Origin: Verrucomicrobiaceae bacterium
GTDB lineage: Bacteria > Verrucomicrobiota > Verrucomicrobiia > Verrucomicrobiales > Verrucomicrobiaceae
Direction of reading: 5' to 3'
Assembly: GCA_027487315.1 (NCBI GenBank)
Contig: JAIYDW010000249.1
Coordinates: forward strand, 1 to 64,000
Length of the DNA: 64,000 nucleotides
In this document: positions 33,115-42,011 of the stretch, one piece after another
Layout: every line of letters starts with the position of its first letter
Numbering within the stretch: position 1 is the stretch's first letter
The notes under the pieces: generated by a model
What the model saw: only the letters and a program-made list of their open reading frames with translations
Databases searched by the model: none
Told to the model about the DNA's origin: nothing
Translations under genes and position numbers: made by a program

Positions 33115-35383
33115 TGTTCGAAGGGTGAAATGGTTGCGCTTCGCGATATTCATCTTCGCGAGTACGGGGATCTTTTGGCACCTGCTGCCATATGCGTTCG
33201 ACCTCCCGCCCGCCCTGTTAGTCCCTAGACCTGTATCTCCTCGCTATTTCGCCCGTGACGCCACAACGCTGCGTCTCATGCTCGATGAAACGGGACAAAG
33301 GTCCGCACCCGAAGTTGCTTGGCATGAATTGCCGAAAGCCCTCATAGACGCCACCATCGCCGTCGAGGACCAACGCTTCTTTCAACACGGCGGAATCGAC
33401 TACTTCGCTATTGGGCGAGCCATTAGCCAAAATGCCCGTGCTGGTCGCACTATTTCCGGTGCCTCGACCTTGTCCCAACAACTCATCAAAATCAGTGCCC
33501 CTAAAACTTCGAGAACACTGTGGCGCAAATTCGTTGAAGCGCAGCAAGCGCGCCTACTTGTCCGCAAATGGCCGCGCACTCGCATTCTCGCAACCTGGTT
33601 GAATCGCGTTTCATTCGGCAATCTTCTCATAGGCTGCCGTGCCGCAAGCGAAGGATACTTTAACAAGCCACTTAGCGATTTGACCGTCGCCGAATGCGCT
33701 CTGCTAGCCGGCCTCCCTCAATCTCCGGCACGTCTCAATCCTCTTCGCCAACCCGAGCAGGCTAAAAACCGCCAGCGACATGTTCTCAAGCGACTCTTGG
33801 AAGAAGACTATATCTCGTCCGAGACCTATGAGCATGACCGAACTCAACATCTTGTTTATACGCCCTTTCATGGCGGGTTTGCAGCTCCCCACGCCGTAGA
33901 ACTTCTGACCCAAAAAACCGATACGACTCAAATCACGACATTTCAGACGACACTGGACTCCACGCTTCAGCATCGAGTCGAGCAAGTCCTCACCAATCGC
34001 CTCGCCGGCTTGCGCGACCGACACGTCACACAGGCTGCGGCCGTTGTCATCGAAAACGCCACGGGCAATGTGCTCGCGTTAGCGGGATCACGAGACTTTT
34101 TTTCGCAGGACGGTGGCCAGATAAACGGTGCTTGGACACCCCATTCTCCAGGTTCCGCCATCAAACCTTTCACTTACCTGTTGGCCCTCGAGCGTGGACA
34201 AACTCCAGCTTCCATCATTGCCGACCTTCCCATTACCTTTAGCACCCCAACTGGGCAATACCGACCCGAGAACTACACCGGCAAAAACTTCGGTCCAGTA
34301 ACTCTTAGAGCAGCACTCGGAAACTCCTTGAACATTTCTGCGGTCAAAACCCTCGATCACATCGGGGGTGCACCCGTTCTCCTGGAAACGCTCAAACGCC
34401 TTGGCCTCACAACCCTCACCGAGACGCCTGAACACTACGGGCTTGGCCTGACTATCGGAAACGCCCCCGTCCGCCTCCTTGAACTTGCCAACGCTTACGC
34501 GTGCCTCGCTCGCCTCGGCGAATTCCGCCCGTGGCGCCTCCTGAATACCGACCCCTCACCCCCAGCCGTTCGGCTCTTCGATCCCCGTTATGCCTGGCAA
34601 ATCGCCGACATTCTCAGTGATAACCAAGCCCGCCTTCTCACCTTCGGGGCGCACTCCCCGCTTCGAATGCCATTCAAAGTGGCGGCCAAAACCGGCACAA
34701 GTTCCTCCTATCGCGACAACTGGGCCCTCGGCTACACTCCCGAATACACCGTCGCCGTCTGGGCCGGCAACTTTGACCGCACCCCCATGCAGGGCGTTTC
34801 TGGCGTCACAGGTGCAGCCCCCATACTCGCAGACCTTTTCACCGCGCTACGAGAGCAGTTTGGACCCACCACTTGGTTTCAAACTCCGTCAGGCTTGGAA
34901 TCAATCCAAATCGATCCCCGTAATGGCAAACGCATCACCTCACAATCCCCGGCTGCTCGCCTCAGCCAAACTGCTTGGCTCGTCTCGTCCCAGTTGCCAA
35001 CCCCGGCCACTATCATTGACTACGACGCCCAAGGCCGCGCCTTCCTGCCGCCTGAATATCGGGCCTGGCTGACAAGCTCCGACAATTGGCTCGCCGATCT
35101 TGTCACCCTCGGTTCCGAACCTCAGGCACTTCGCATCGTGCAACCGTTGGCCGGTGCCGTGTATCATCTCGACCCCGATCTCCCGGACCAGGGTCGTCGA
35201 CTTAGCTTACAAGCGACCGCAGGCTACCCAACTGTCACGTGGTCCAGCCCCTCCCTCAGTGTCACAGGAGGCCATGATCAATGGACCGCCATCCTGATCC
35301 CGGGCACTCATCTCATTCGTCTCCATCAAGCCCCTGGAGCCCCTCATGCTCAAGAAATCACAATCACCGTAATCCAGGACTAA
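33104..35383 (+). CDS. pbpC: Penicillin-binding protein 1C
   Basis: A bifunctional peptidoglycan polymerase anchored in the inner membrane. Of 759 residues, the N-terminus holds one membrane helix (WLRFAIFIFASTGIFWHLLP). The glycosyltransferase domain has the catalytic Glu88 in EDQRFFQHGG. The transpeptidase domain carries SAIK (Ser351, Lys354), an SLN motif in GNSLNISAVKTL, and KTG at 529-531. A C-terminal domain of ~90 residues matches the BiPBP_C extension of PBP1C. PBP1C is generally dispensable and its cellular role is uncertain. The start overlaps the regulator gene by 11 bp, implying coupled expression with the two-component system. The M23 peptidase gene follows after 77 bp. Confidence 0.95.
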   Translation: MKVNVRRVKWLRFAIFIFASTGIFWHLLPYAFDLPPALLVPRPVSPRYFARDATTLRLMLDETGQRSAPEVAWHELPKALIDATIAVEDQRFFQHGGIDYFAIGRAISQNARAGRTISGASTLSQQLIKISAPKTSRTLWRKFVEAQQARLLVRKWPRTRILATWLNRVSFGNLLIGCRAASEGYFNKPLSDLTVAECALLAGLPQSPARLNPLRQPEQAKNRQRHVLKRLLEEDYISSETYEHDRTQHLVYTPFHGGFAAPHAVELLTQKTDTTQITTFQTTLDSTLQHRVEQVLTNRLAGLRDRHVTQAAAVVIENATGNVLALAGSRDFFSQDGGQINGAWTPHSPGSAIKPFTYLLALERGQTPASIIADLPITFSTPTGQYRPENYTGKNFGPVTLRAALGNSLNISAVKTLDHIGGAPVLLETLKRLGLTTLTETPEHYGLGLTIGNAPVRLLELANAYACLARLGEFRPWRLLNTDPSPPAVRLFDPRYAWQIADILSDNQARLLTFGAHSPLRMPFKVAAKTGTSSSYRDNWALGYTPEYTVAVWAGNFDRTPMQGVSGVTGAAPILADLFTALREQFGPTTWFQTPSGLESIQIDPRNGKRITSQSPAARLSQTAWLVSSQLPTPATIIDYDAQGRAFLPPEYRAWLTSSDNWLADLVTLGSEPQALRIVQPLAGAVYHLDPDLPDQGRRLSLQATAGYPTVTWSSPSLSVTGGHDQWTAILIPGTHLIRLHQAPGAPHAQEITITVIQD

Positions 35384-35460
35384 GTCGTCAGCACCCTGAG
35401 CGTGCATTTAACAGTGGCAAATTTGGTCCAGGGCAGTATTTTCGAGACCCAGCCCGAACC

Positions 35461-36339
35461 ATGGCCGCTCTATTTTCCCTTTTTCAACGCTGCCAAAAGG
35501 TCTCCCGGCTTGCCTGCGTTAGCTTGTTGGTTGGGGCCTCGTCTCTTCCCGCCTCAGACACCGTCCGCTGCCTGCTCGCTGACGGCTTCGACTTCCCCGT
35601 CGGCAAACCCGACGCCACCGGCTACTACAAATTCCGTGGATTCTACCCCAATGGCCACCTCGGCGAGGACTGGAACGGCAAAGGTGGCGGTGACTCCGAC
35701 CTCGGCGACCCCATCTACGCCATGGGCCGCGGTGTTGTCGTCTTCTCCGAAAACATCCGCGTCGGCTGGGGAAACTGCATCATCGTCCGCCACGCTTACC
35801 GCGACATCACCGGCAAAATCGACATGGTCGACAGCCTCTACGCCCATCTCCATGAGCGCAAAGTCCAGGTTGGCCAACTCGTCGAAAAAGGCCAACTCGT
35901 CGGCACCATGGGCGGCAACAACGGCATGTACGCCGTTCACCTCCACTTCGAAGTCCGCAAAAACCTGCAGATCGGCATGAACCGCTCCCAGTTCGCTCGC
36001 GACTACTCGAACTACCACAGCCCCACGACCTTCATCAATACCCGCCGTCAACTCCAGGCCAGTTTCCAAAAGGTCGACATCCCAGTGAAGACCTTCGCGG
36101 CCTACGGCAAAACGCTTGCCGACGACCCACCCGGCGGCTCCGGTCGAGGCACCACCATCCCCATTTTCACTCCCAAAGACGACAAAAAAGCCGAGGAAAA
36201 ACCCGCCGCTCCAGGCGATACCGCCACCACCGACGAAGATGACTTTTGGGCCAAACTCAAAAGCAAAATGTCCAAAGGCAAAGTCACCGACAGCCAGGGT
36301 CAAACCCCCACCCCGCCCCCCACCCCAGAAGCCAAGTAA
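35461..36339 (+). CDS. M23-family (LytM-type) metallopeptidase, exported
   Basis: A zinc endopeptidase family that cleaves peptide cross-bridges of peptidoglycan. From the ATG at 35461 the protein has 292 residues. The N-terminus is hydrophobic (RLACVSLLVGASSLPAS) and should be exported. Zinc ligands are His66 and Asp70 in HLGEDW and the HLHFE pair (His160, His162), with His129 in the YAHLHE segment. The C-terminal ~90 residues are low-complexity (Lys/Pro/Thr/Glu, ending TPPPTPEAK). The open frame starts at 35281 inside pbpC, but that part has no family content. Following PBP1C, it probably acts in wall expansion or turnover under the same regulator. Confidence 0.93.
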   Translation: MAALFSLFQRCQKVSRLACVSLLVGASSLPASDTVRCLLADGFDFPVGKPDATGYYKFRGFYPNGHLGEDWNGKGGGDSDLGDPIYAMGRGVVVFSENIRVGWGNCIIVRHAYRDITGKIDMVDSLYAHLHERKVQVGQLVEKGQLVGTMGGNNGMYAVHLHFEVRKNLQIGMNRSQFARDYSNYHSPTTFINTRRQLQASFQKVDIPVKTFAAYGKTLADDPPGGSGRGTTIPIFTPKDDKKAEEKPAAPGDTATTDEDDFWAKLKSKMSKGKVTDSQGQTPTPPPTPEAK

Positions 36340-36389
36340 AGGCTCGCCCCTTTCTCATGCGCGAACCCGATCCAAAGCGTATCCCATTC

Positions 36390-37286
36390 ATGCGCATCGG
36401 CATCACAGGAGCCACCGGCTTCATCGGCACCCACCTCAGCAAACTCGCCACCCAGCGCGGTCACGAGATCATCACCTACTCCCGCCGCCGCCGTCCCGGC
36501 CCCCACAGCCTCGTTCAACCCGCACAAACCCCCTGGGCGCTCCCCCAGCCGGACCGCCCGCTCGATGTCCTCATCCACCTCTCCGGCGAACCCGTCTTCG
36601 GCCTCTGGACCACCGCCAAACGTGCCCTCATTGACGAAAGTCGAGGCGCCTTCACCGAAAAACTTGTCGACCACCTCGCCTCCTGGACCCAGCCCCCGGC
36701 CGCCCTCCTCGTCGCCTCCGGCGTCGGCTACTATGGTGATCGCAGCGACGAAATCCTCACCGAATCCAGCCCCGCCGGCAGCGGCTTTCTCGCGGAGGTT
36801 TGCATCGCCTGGGAAGCCGCCGCCCAGCGTGCAAAAGACCGCTTCGGCGCCCGCGTCGTCCACTTCCGCACCGGCCTTGTGCTCGGTAATGAAGGCGGAG
36901 CCCTCCCCCTGATGCGCCGCGCGTTCAAGTTTGGCGTCGGAGGCAACCTCGGCAGCGGCAGTCAATGGATGCCCTGGATCCACATCGCCGATGAGGTCGG
37001 CCTCATCCTCTGGGCCGCCGAAAACACCGCCGTCACCGGCCCGCTCAACCTCAGCGCACCGAACCCCGTCACCAACGCCGACTTCACCCGCGCCCTCGCC
37101 GCCACCGTGCATCGCCCCGCGTTCTTCCACGCCCCCGCTTTCGTCTTGAAAACCCTCCTCGGCGATCTCGCCCAGGAAATGCTGCTCACCAGCCAACGCG
37201 CCCTCCCCGCCGCCGCCCAATCAGGAGGCTACACCTTTCAACACCCCGACCTCACTCCCGCACTTGCTCATCTGCTGGCGCTTTAA
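36390..37286 (+). CDS. TIGR01777-family NAD(P)-binding epimerase-like protein
   Basis: A 298-residue member of the extended short-chain dehydrogenase group (TIGR01777, YfcH-like, DUF1731 C-terminus). The dinucleotide loop GATGFIGTHL is within ten residues of the ATG at 36390; an upstream in-frame ATG at 36357 would add eleven residues. Later hallmarks are DVLIHLSGEP, the active-site SGVGYYG followed by DRSDEILTE, WEAAAQ, VVHFRTGLVLG, WIHIADEV, NLSAPNPVTNADF and the C-terminal QRALPAAAQSGGYTFQHPD. Some homologues influence cell division; the reaction is unknown. It is co-directional with the peptidase and HAD genes, with short spacers. Confidence 0.9.
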   Translation: MRIGITGATGFIGTHLSKLATQRGHEIITYSRRRRPGPHSLVQPAQTPWALPQPDRPLDVLIHLSGEPVFGLWTTAKRALIDESRGAFTEKLVDHLASWTQPPAALLVASGVGYYGDRSDEILTESSPAGSGFLAEVCIAWEAAAQRAKDRFGARVVHFRTGLVLGNEGGALPLMRRAFKFGVGGNLGSGSQWMPWIHIADEVGLILWAAENTAVTGPLNLSAPNPVTNADFTRALAATVHRPAFFHAPAFVLKTLLGDLAQEMLLTSQRALPAAAQSGGYTFQHPDLTPALAHLLAL

Positions 37287-37313
37287 TCTTTTCGTAGCAT
37301 AGTATCCGCCGAC

Positions 37314-38192
37314 ATGGCTACCGCTCAAACCACCATCGGACTGATTTACGACTACGATCAAACACTCAGTCCGAACTACATGCAGGATGAGGTCCTCTTT
37401 CCGCGCTTCGGCATCAATCCCACTCAGTTCTGGAAAAAAAGCCGCGAACTCGTCGACACCGAAGGCTACGACGGTGAACTCGCCTACCTGAAGGCCCTGC
37501 TCGACTACCTCGCTCTCGACCGCCCCACCAACGCCGAACTCAGCGCCCTCGGAGCCAACCTCAAATTCTACCCGGGCCTCCCCGCCCTCTTCGCCGAGCT
37601 CAGCGCCTCCCTCACCGATCAGCACCGCATGCTCGGCATCAAAGTTGAGCATTACATCGTCTCCTCAGGCCTGAAAGCCCTCCTCGACGGCTCCGAACTC
37701 GCCCCCCACGTCAAAAAAATCTTCGGCTGCGAATTCGGTGAAGACAGCGACGGCCGCATCAGCTTCCCCAAGCGCGTCATCAGCCACACCACGAAGACCC
37801 AGTTCCTCTTCCGCATCAACAAAGGCATGCTCGAACCGAACGAGGACGTCAACGATCACATGGCCCCGGAACTCCGCCCCATTCCCTTCCAAAACATGAT
37901 CTATGTCGGTGACGGCCCCACCGACGTCCCTTGCTTCACCCTCATGAAAAAATACGGTGGCCACGGCATCGCCGTCTACAATCCCAACGAGCCCAGCCGC
38001 GCCTCCTTCAAAAAGTGCTACCAGCTCTCCGCTCTCGCTGACCGCGTCAAACACATCGCCCCCGCCGACTATCGCCCCGGCAGCCACCTCCGGCTTCTCC
38101 TTGAAGAAATGATCACCGAGATCGCCGATGGCATCGTCCGCCGCCACCGACTCGAATTCGAAGAAGGAACCGTCTCCGCCCCTCATTTTTAG
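37314..38192 (+). CDS. HAD-superfamily phosphatase-like hydrolase
   Basis: A 292-residue soluble protein. HAD motif I is DYDQT (near residue 13, in LIYDYDQTLSP). Motif II may be the serine of YIVSSG, and the motif IV region is YVGDGPTDVPCF with the Mg-binding aspartates. A cap of about 100 residues lies between motifs I and II (FPRFGINPTQFWKKSRELV...). It resembles phosphoserine-phosphatase-like HAD enzymes in fold, but the substrate is not obvious and the family is larger than typical SerB. The gene starts 27 bp after the TIGR01777 gene and precedes the PL6 lyase by 64 bp. The start is well defined by motif spacing. Confidence 0.85.
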   Translation: MATAQTTIGLIYDYDQTLSPNYMQDEVLFPRFGINPTQFWKKSRELVDTEGYDGELAYLKALLDYLALDRPTNAELSALGANLKFYPGLPALFAELSASLTDQHRMLGIKVEHYIVSSGLKALLDGSELAPHVKKIFGCEFGEDSDGRISFPKRVISHTTKTQFLFRINKGMLEPNEDVNDHMAPELRPIPFQNMIYVGDGPTDVPCFTLMKKYGGHGIAVYNPNEPSRASFKKCYQLSALADRVKHIAPADYRPGSHLRLLLEEMITEIADGIVRRHRLEFEEGTVSAPHF

Positions 38193-38256
38193 CCACGCTC
38201 CACTTCGGCGCACGAACCCCTTCGCATCGGCGTTGGTTTGGTTGACCGATTCAACC

Positions 38257-39534
38257 ATGAAAGCCACCCTCGCCGCCCTCTTCTTCGCGCCCATCCTCCA
38301 CGCCGCGACCTTCTCCGTCTCGGATCCCGAGGCCGCCCGCAAGGCCGTTCGAGATGCCAAGCCCGGAGACACCATTGTTCTCACCGCAGGCGATTGGAAA
38401 GACGCCGATCTCCGCTTCGATGGCGCCGGCACCGCTGAAGCACCCATCACCATCCGCGCTGAAGTCCCCGGCAAAACCGTCTTCACCGGCGCCTCCCGCC
38501 TCCGCATTGGCGGCAGCCACCTCATCGTCAGCGGTCTGCACTTGCATAACCTCTCCGGCTCAAAAGCCGATTGGCTCGAGTTCCGCATCGACTCCAAGCG
38601 CCGCGCCAATCACTGCCGCGTCACCGACTGCGCACTGACGGCAGCTCCCGACTTCAAGGCCACCGAGAAAGAAGACCGTTGGATCGGCATTTACGGCACC
38701 TCCAACCAACTTGACCACTGCCGCATCGAGGGCAAAAAAACCAAAGGCACCTCGGTCGTGGTTTGGTTGGGAGAAGACGACCCAGGAAACCATCATCTTC
38801 ACCACAACCACTTCGGTCCTCGCCCCGAATTGGGCAAAAACGGCGGTGAAACCCTTCGCATTGGAGACAGTAACAGCTCCATGATGGACGCCCGCTGCCT
38901 CGTTGAAGAAAACCTCTTCCACGCCTGCAACGGCGAGACCGAGTGCGTCTCCAACAAATCCTGCAGCAACACCTACCGCGCCAACACCTTCATTGAAGTC
39001 GAAGGCACACTCACCCTTCGCCACGGAAACCGCTGCATCGTCGAAAAGAACCTCTTCCTCGGCAACCACAAAACCCGCACCGGCGGTATCCGCGTCATTG
39101 GCGAAGATCATCAAATCCTCGACAATCATCTCCAAGACCTCGAAGGCGATGGCTTTCGCACCGCCATCGCCCTGATCAACGGCATTCCCGACAGTGTCCT
39201 CAATGGCTACTTCCAAGTGAAGAACACCCTCATCCGCGGCAACACCATGCTCAACTGCAAGCACAGCATGCTCCTCGGTTACAACGACGTCAAAAAAGCC
39301 ACCCTTCCCCCCATCGGTATCCGCCTCGAACGCAACCGCATCGTCGCCCGTCCGGGCCAGCCCGCCATCGAGACCAAGCTTGCACCTGAAACCTTCATCT
39401 GGATTGACAACGAAGCCAATGCAGAACCCATCGGCCTGCCAACCCAAAGTGGACTGAAGCACAACAGCGACCTAGCCATCAAATCCCGCTCAACACCCAC
39501 CCAGGATGCTTTCGGCCCCACCTGGATGCGCTGA
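38257..39534 (+). CDS. Polysaccharide lyase family 6 (alginate lyase / chondroitinase B-type)
   Basis: PL6 enzymes cut uronic-acid polysaccharides (alginate or dermatan/chondroitin sulfate) by beta-elimination, using a parallel beta-helix. The ATG at 38257 starts a signal peptide (KATLAALFFAPILHAA) and gives 425 residues. The core shows family segments: LRIGDSNSSMMDA, HACNGETECVSNKSC, YRANTF, GTLTLRHGNRCIVEKN, and RTGGIRVIGEDH, where Lys and Arg of NKSC and LRHG lie in the positions of the catalytic pair. A sulfated or uronic-acid polymer is the likely substrate, which fits the sulfatases elsewhere. It ends 10 bp from the convergent ilvD. Confidence 0.9.
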   Translation: MKATLAALFFAPILHAATFSVSDPEAARKAVRDAKPGDTIVLTAGDWKDADLRFDGAGTAEAPITIRAEVPGKTVFTGASRLRIGGSHLIVSGLHLHNLSGSKADWLEFRIDSKRRANHCRVTDCALTAAPDFKATEKEDRWIGIYGTSNQLDHCRIEGKKTKGTSVVVWLGEDDPGNHHLHHNHFGPRPELGKNGGETLRIGDSNSSMMDARCLVEENLFHACNGETECVSNKSCSNTYRANTFIEVEGTLTLRHGNRCIVEKNLFLGNHKTRTGGIRVIGEDHQILDNHLQDLEGDGFRTAIALINGIPDSVLNGYFQVKNTLIRGNTMLNCKHSMLLGYNDVKKATLPPIGIRLERNRIVARPGQPAIETKLAPETFIWIDNEANAEPIGLPTQSGLKHNSDLAIKSRSTPTQDAFGPTWMR

Positions 39535-39544
39535 AGTCGGAACC

Positions 39545-41275
39545 TTACAGCCCCTTGTCCGTCACAGCTCCCTCGCTCGCACTTGTCGTCAGCGCTGCAA
39601 ACTTCGCCAGCACCCCGCGTGTGTAGCGAGGCTTCGGCTGCTTCCAGGCCTTCAAACGCGCCGCCAGTTCCTTCGCGGGAATTCCCAGCGTTATCGCACG
39701 CTTCTCAGCATCAATCGTGATCTTATCGCCATTCTTAATGACCGCGATCGGACCTCCCACAAACGCCTCCGGCGTCACATGGCCCACCACAAATCCATGA
39801 CTGCCTCCGGAGAAACGACCGTCCGTGATCAGCGCCACATCCTTGCCCAGGCCCTTGCCCATGATCGCACTCGTTGGACTCAGCATCTCGCGCATCCCAG
39901 GCCCGCCCTTCGGCCCTTCCATGCGCACCACAATCACATGCCCCTTCTTCACCTTGTCATTCAGGATCGCGTCCAAAGCCTTCTCTTCGGAATCAAACAC
40001 AATCGCCTTGCCCGTAAAGGTTAGCCCTTCCTTGCCCGAAATCTTACCCACCGCTCCCTGCGGGCATAGGTTGCCTTTGAAAATCACCAAATGGCTGTCC
40101 TTTTTGATCGGATCCTTCAGTGACCGAATGATTTGCTGACCCTTCGGATAAACGATCTTCGACTTTTTGAGGTTCTCCTTCATCGTCCGCCCCGTCACCG
40201 TCAGGCAGTCGCCATGCATCAGGCCTTCCTCGACCAGCATGCGCATCAAAGGCACCGTGCCGCCGATCTTGACCAGATCGTTCATGAAGTACTTGCCGCT
40301 CGGCTTCAAATCACCCAAAACCGGCGTCTTCTTGCCGATCCGCACAAAATCCTCAATGGTCAGTTTCACCCCGGCCGTGTGCGCCATGGCGATGAGGTGC
40401 AACACCGCATTCGTGCTGCCTCCCAGCGTGATGATCAAGGTGATCGCATTCTCGAAGGCTTCCTTCGTCATGATGTCCCGGGGCGTGATGCCCAGCTTGA
40501 TCATGTTCATCACCGCCGCCCCTGCATCAAAGCAGTCGATCAGCTTCTCATCCGACACCGCCGACTGCGCGCCCGAGTTCGGCAAAGACATGCCCATCGC
40601 CTCAATCGCACTCGCCATCGTGTTGGCCGTATACATCCCCCCGCAAGAGCCTTCTCCAGGAATGCTGTGCTCCTCGATGTCCGCAAGCTCCTTGTCGCTG
40701 ATCAAACAATTGGCATGTTTGCCGACCGCTTCAAACACCGTCACAATGTCCGCGTCCCTCTTCTCAGGACCGACACAACCCGGCAGGATCGTGCCCCCGT
40801 AAACAAAAACACTGGGACGATTCATACGCGCCATCGCCATCATGCAGCCCGGCATGTTCTTGTCGCATCCGCCAATCGCCACAAAACCATCCATCCCCTC
40901 GCATCCCACCACCGTCTCAATTGAGTCCGCAATGACCTCGCGCGACACCAACGAATACTTCATCCCCTCCGTTCCCATCGAGATCCCGTCGGAAATCGTG
41001 ATCGTGTTGAAAATCACACTCTTGCCCCCCGCCGCATCCACACCCTTCGCCGCTTCCTCCGCCAACCGATCAATGTGCATGTTGCAGGGCGTCACCATGC
41101 TCCACGTGCTGGCGATCCCAATCTGCGACTTCTGAAAATCCGCCCGCTTAAAACCTACAGCATGCAGCATCGCCCGGCTGGCAGCCCGTTCCGGCCCGTC
41201 AACTACGATGGCTGAGTGCTTGCGATGAAGGGGAGAAACAGATGGGGCGGATTTGGAAGCAGATTTTTTGGCCAT
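39545..41275 (-). CDS. ilvD: Dihydroxy-acid dehydratase
   Basis: IlvD dehydrates dihydroxy acids in the last shared step of valine and isoleucine synthesis, using an iron-sulfur cluster. The 576-residue product (normal length) has its cluster cysteines in TPCNMH (Cys64), [10 protein letters not shown] (Cys137) and [14 protein letters not shown]. Other family motifs are [30 protein letters not shown] and [15 protein letters not shown], followed near the C-terminus by [10 protein letters not shown]. The N-terminal ~15 residues are a Lys/Ser-rich tail. It is the only branched-chain biosynthesis gene in the window and is transcribed alone; the lipoprotein gene upstream ends 62 bp before it. I saw no leader-peptide attenuator in that gap. 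Confidence 0.97.
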   Translation of the reverse strand: MAKKSASKSAPSVSPLHRKHSAIVVDGPERAASRAMLHAVGFKRADFQKSQIGIASTWSMVTPCNMHIDRLAEEAAKGVDAAGGKSVIFNTITISDGISMGTEGMKYSLVSREVIADSIETVVGCEGMDGFVAIGGCDKNMPGCMMAMARMNRPSVFVYGGTILPGCVGPEKRDADIVTVFEAVGKHANCLISDKELADIEEHSIPGEGSCGGMYTANTMASAIEAMGMSLPNSGAQSAVSDEKLIDCFDAGAAVMNMIKLGITPRDIMTKEAFENAITLIITLGGSTNAVLHLIAMAHTAGVKLTIEDFVRIGKKTPVLGDLKPSGKYFMNDLVKIGGTVPLMRMLVEEGLMHGDCLTVTGRTMKENLKKSKIVYPKGQQIIRSLKDPIKKDSHLVIFKGNLCPQGAVGKISGKEGLTFTGKAIVFDSEEKALDAILNDKVKKGHVIVVRMEGPKGGPGMREMLSPTSAIMGKGLGKDVALITDGRFSGGSHGFVVGHVTPEAFVGGPIAVIKNGDKITIDAEKRAITLGIPAKELAARLKAWKQPKPRYTRGVLAKFAALTTSASEGAVTDKGL

Positions 41276-41337
41276 AATCGAGCCTCCAATCTGGCAGCAG
41301 CCCCGCCGACTTGCAAGGATTCATCGAATGCATCGCC

Positions 41338-41844
41338 TCACTGGGGCGCCATCGGCACAAAACTCGTCGCGGCGTTGTTCATATTGCCCATGCTCGGTAT
41401 CACTCCACCCGCATTCCCGTTATTGAAGGCTCCCTGCGCCTGTTGTGTGAATGGCCGGTAAAGACTCCCCCCTCCTGCCACGCCTCCCCCACCCACTCCA
41501 CCTTGAAGCGCATTCGGCGCCATGATCGACTGGGGCGCATCCGGCGTCGGCTCCCCGTTCGCCCGGCGCTCGCTTTCGACCAAAAAATGGTGCGACCACG
41601 CCGCATCCCGCGCATCATCCGAAATCCGCTTCTCCAAAGCCGCCCGATCCGCCTGGTAATCCGCCTCACTCAACAAACCCATCGCACGTCGCCTCTCCAA
41701 TTCATCAAACTCCGGCCTCGCCTGCTCCCTTAACACCCGCGCACTTGCGTTCAACGATTCAGCCGTAGGCAGCGAGGAACTGCCGCAACCGATCAGTAAA
41801 AACCCAGCCAAAAAACCAGAGATGACATGTGCAAGAACTCGCAT
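41338..41844 (-). CDS. Putative lipoprotein with a SHOCT-like segment
   Basis: A 168-residue protein. The N-terminus is a lipoprotein signal (VISGFLAGFLLIGC) with a lipobox LIGC, acylated Cys20, and GSSS after it. The middle part (FDELERRRAMGLLSEADYQ, then RAALEKRI) resembles the short SHOCT helix-pair found at the ends of many bacterial proteins, though here it lies mid-protein. The C-terminal ~60 residues are Gly/Asn/Ala-rich and probably disordered, ending NNAATSFVPMAPQ. It is a membrane-anchored protein of unknown function. The upstream 167 bp separate it from the end of the GH16 protein gene; a weak hairpin lies at 41889-41912. Confidence 0.7.
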   Translation of the reverse strand: MRVLAHVISGFLAGFLLIGCGSSSLPTAESLNASARVLREQARPEFDELERRRAMGLLSEADYQADRAALEKRISDDARDAAWSHHFLVESERRANGEPTPDAPQSIMAPNALQGGVGGGGVAGGGSLYRPFTQQAQGAFNNGNAGGVIPSMGNMNNAATSFVPMAPQ

Positions 41845-41888
41845 GGAATGACCTCAAGACTAGCGGCTCCAAACTCCGGAATCAATCC

Positions 41889-41912
41889 AATCCGCAGCTA
41901 GAATAGCGGATT
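41889..41912. terminator. Short hairpin after the GH16 gene
   Basis: AATCCGC (41889-41895) pairs perfectly with GCGGATT (41906-41912) around a 10-base loop, about 100 bp after the stop of the large minus-strand gene. There is no T tract on the minus strand, so it is at best a weak or factor-assisted terminator. Confidence 0.35.
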
Positions 41913-42011
41913 CACTTCGCCTGACCTACTCACGGCAACCTTTCTTTGCCCTGGCCCTTTTGCCGGCGATCAGTTCAGAGATGCGCTGTGAGGTTGACAT
42001 AGTGGCTGACT

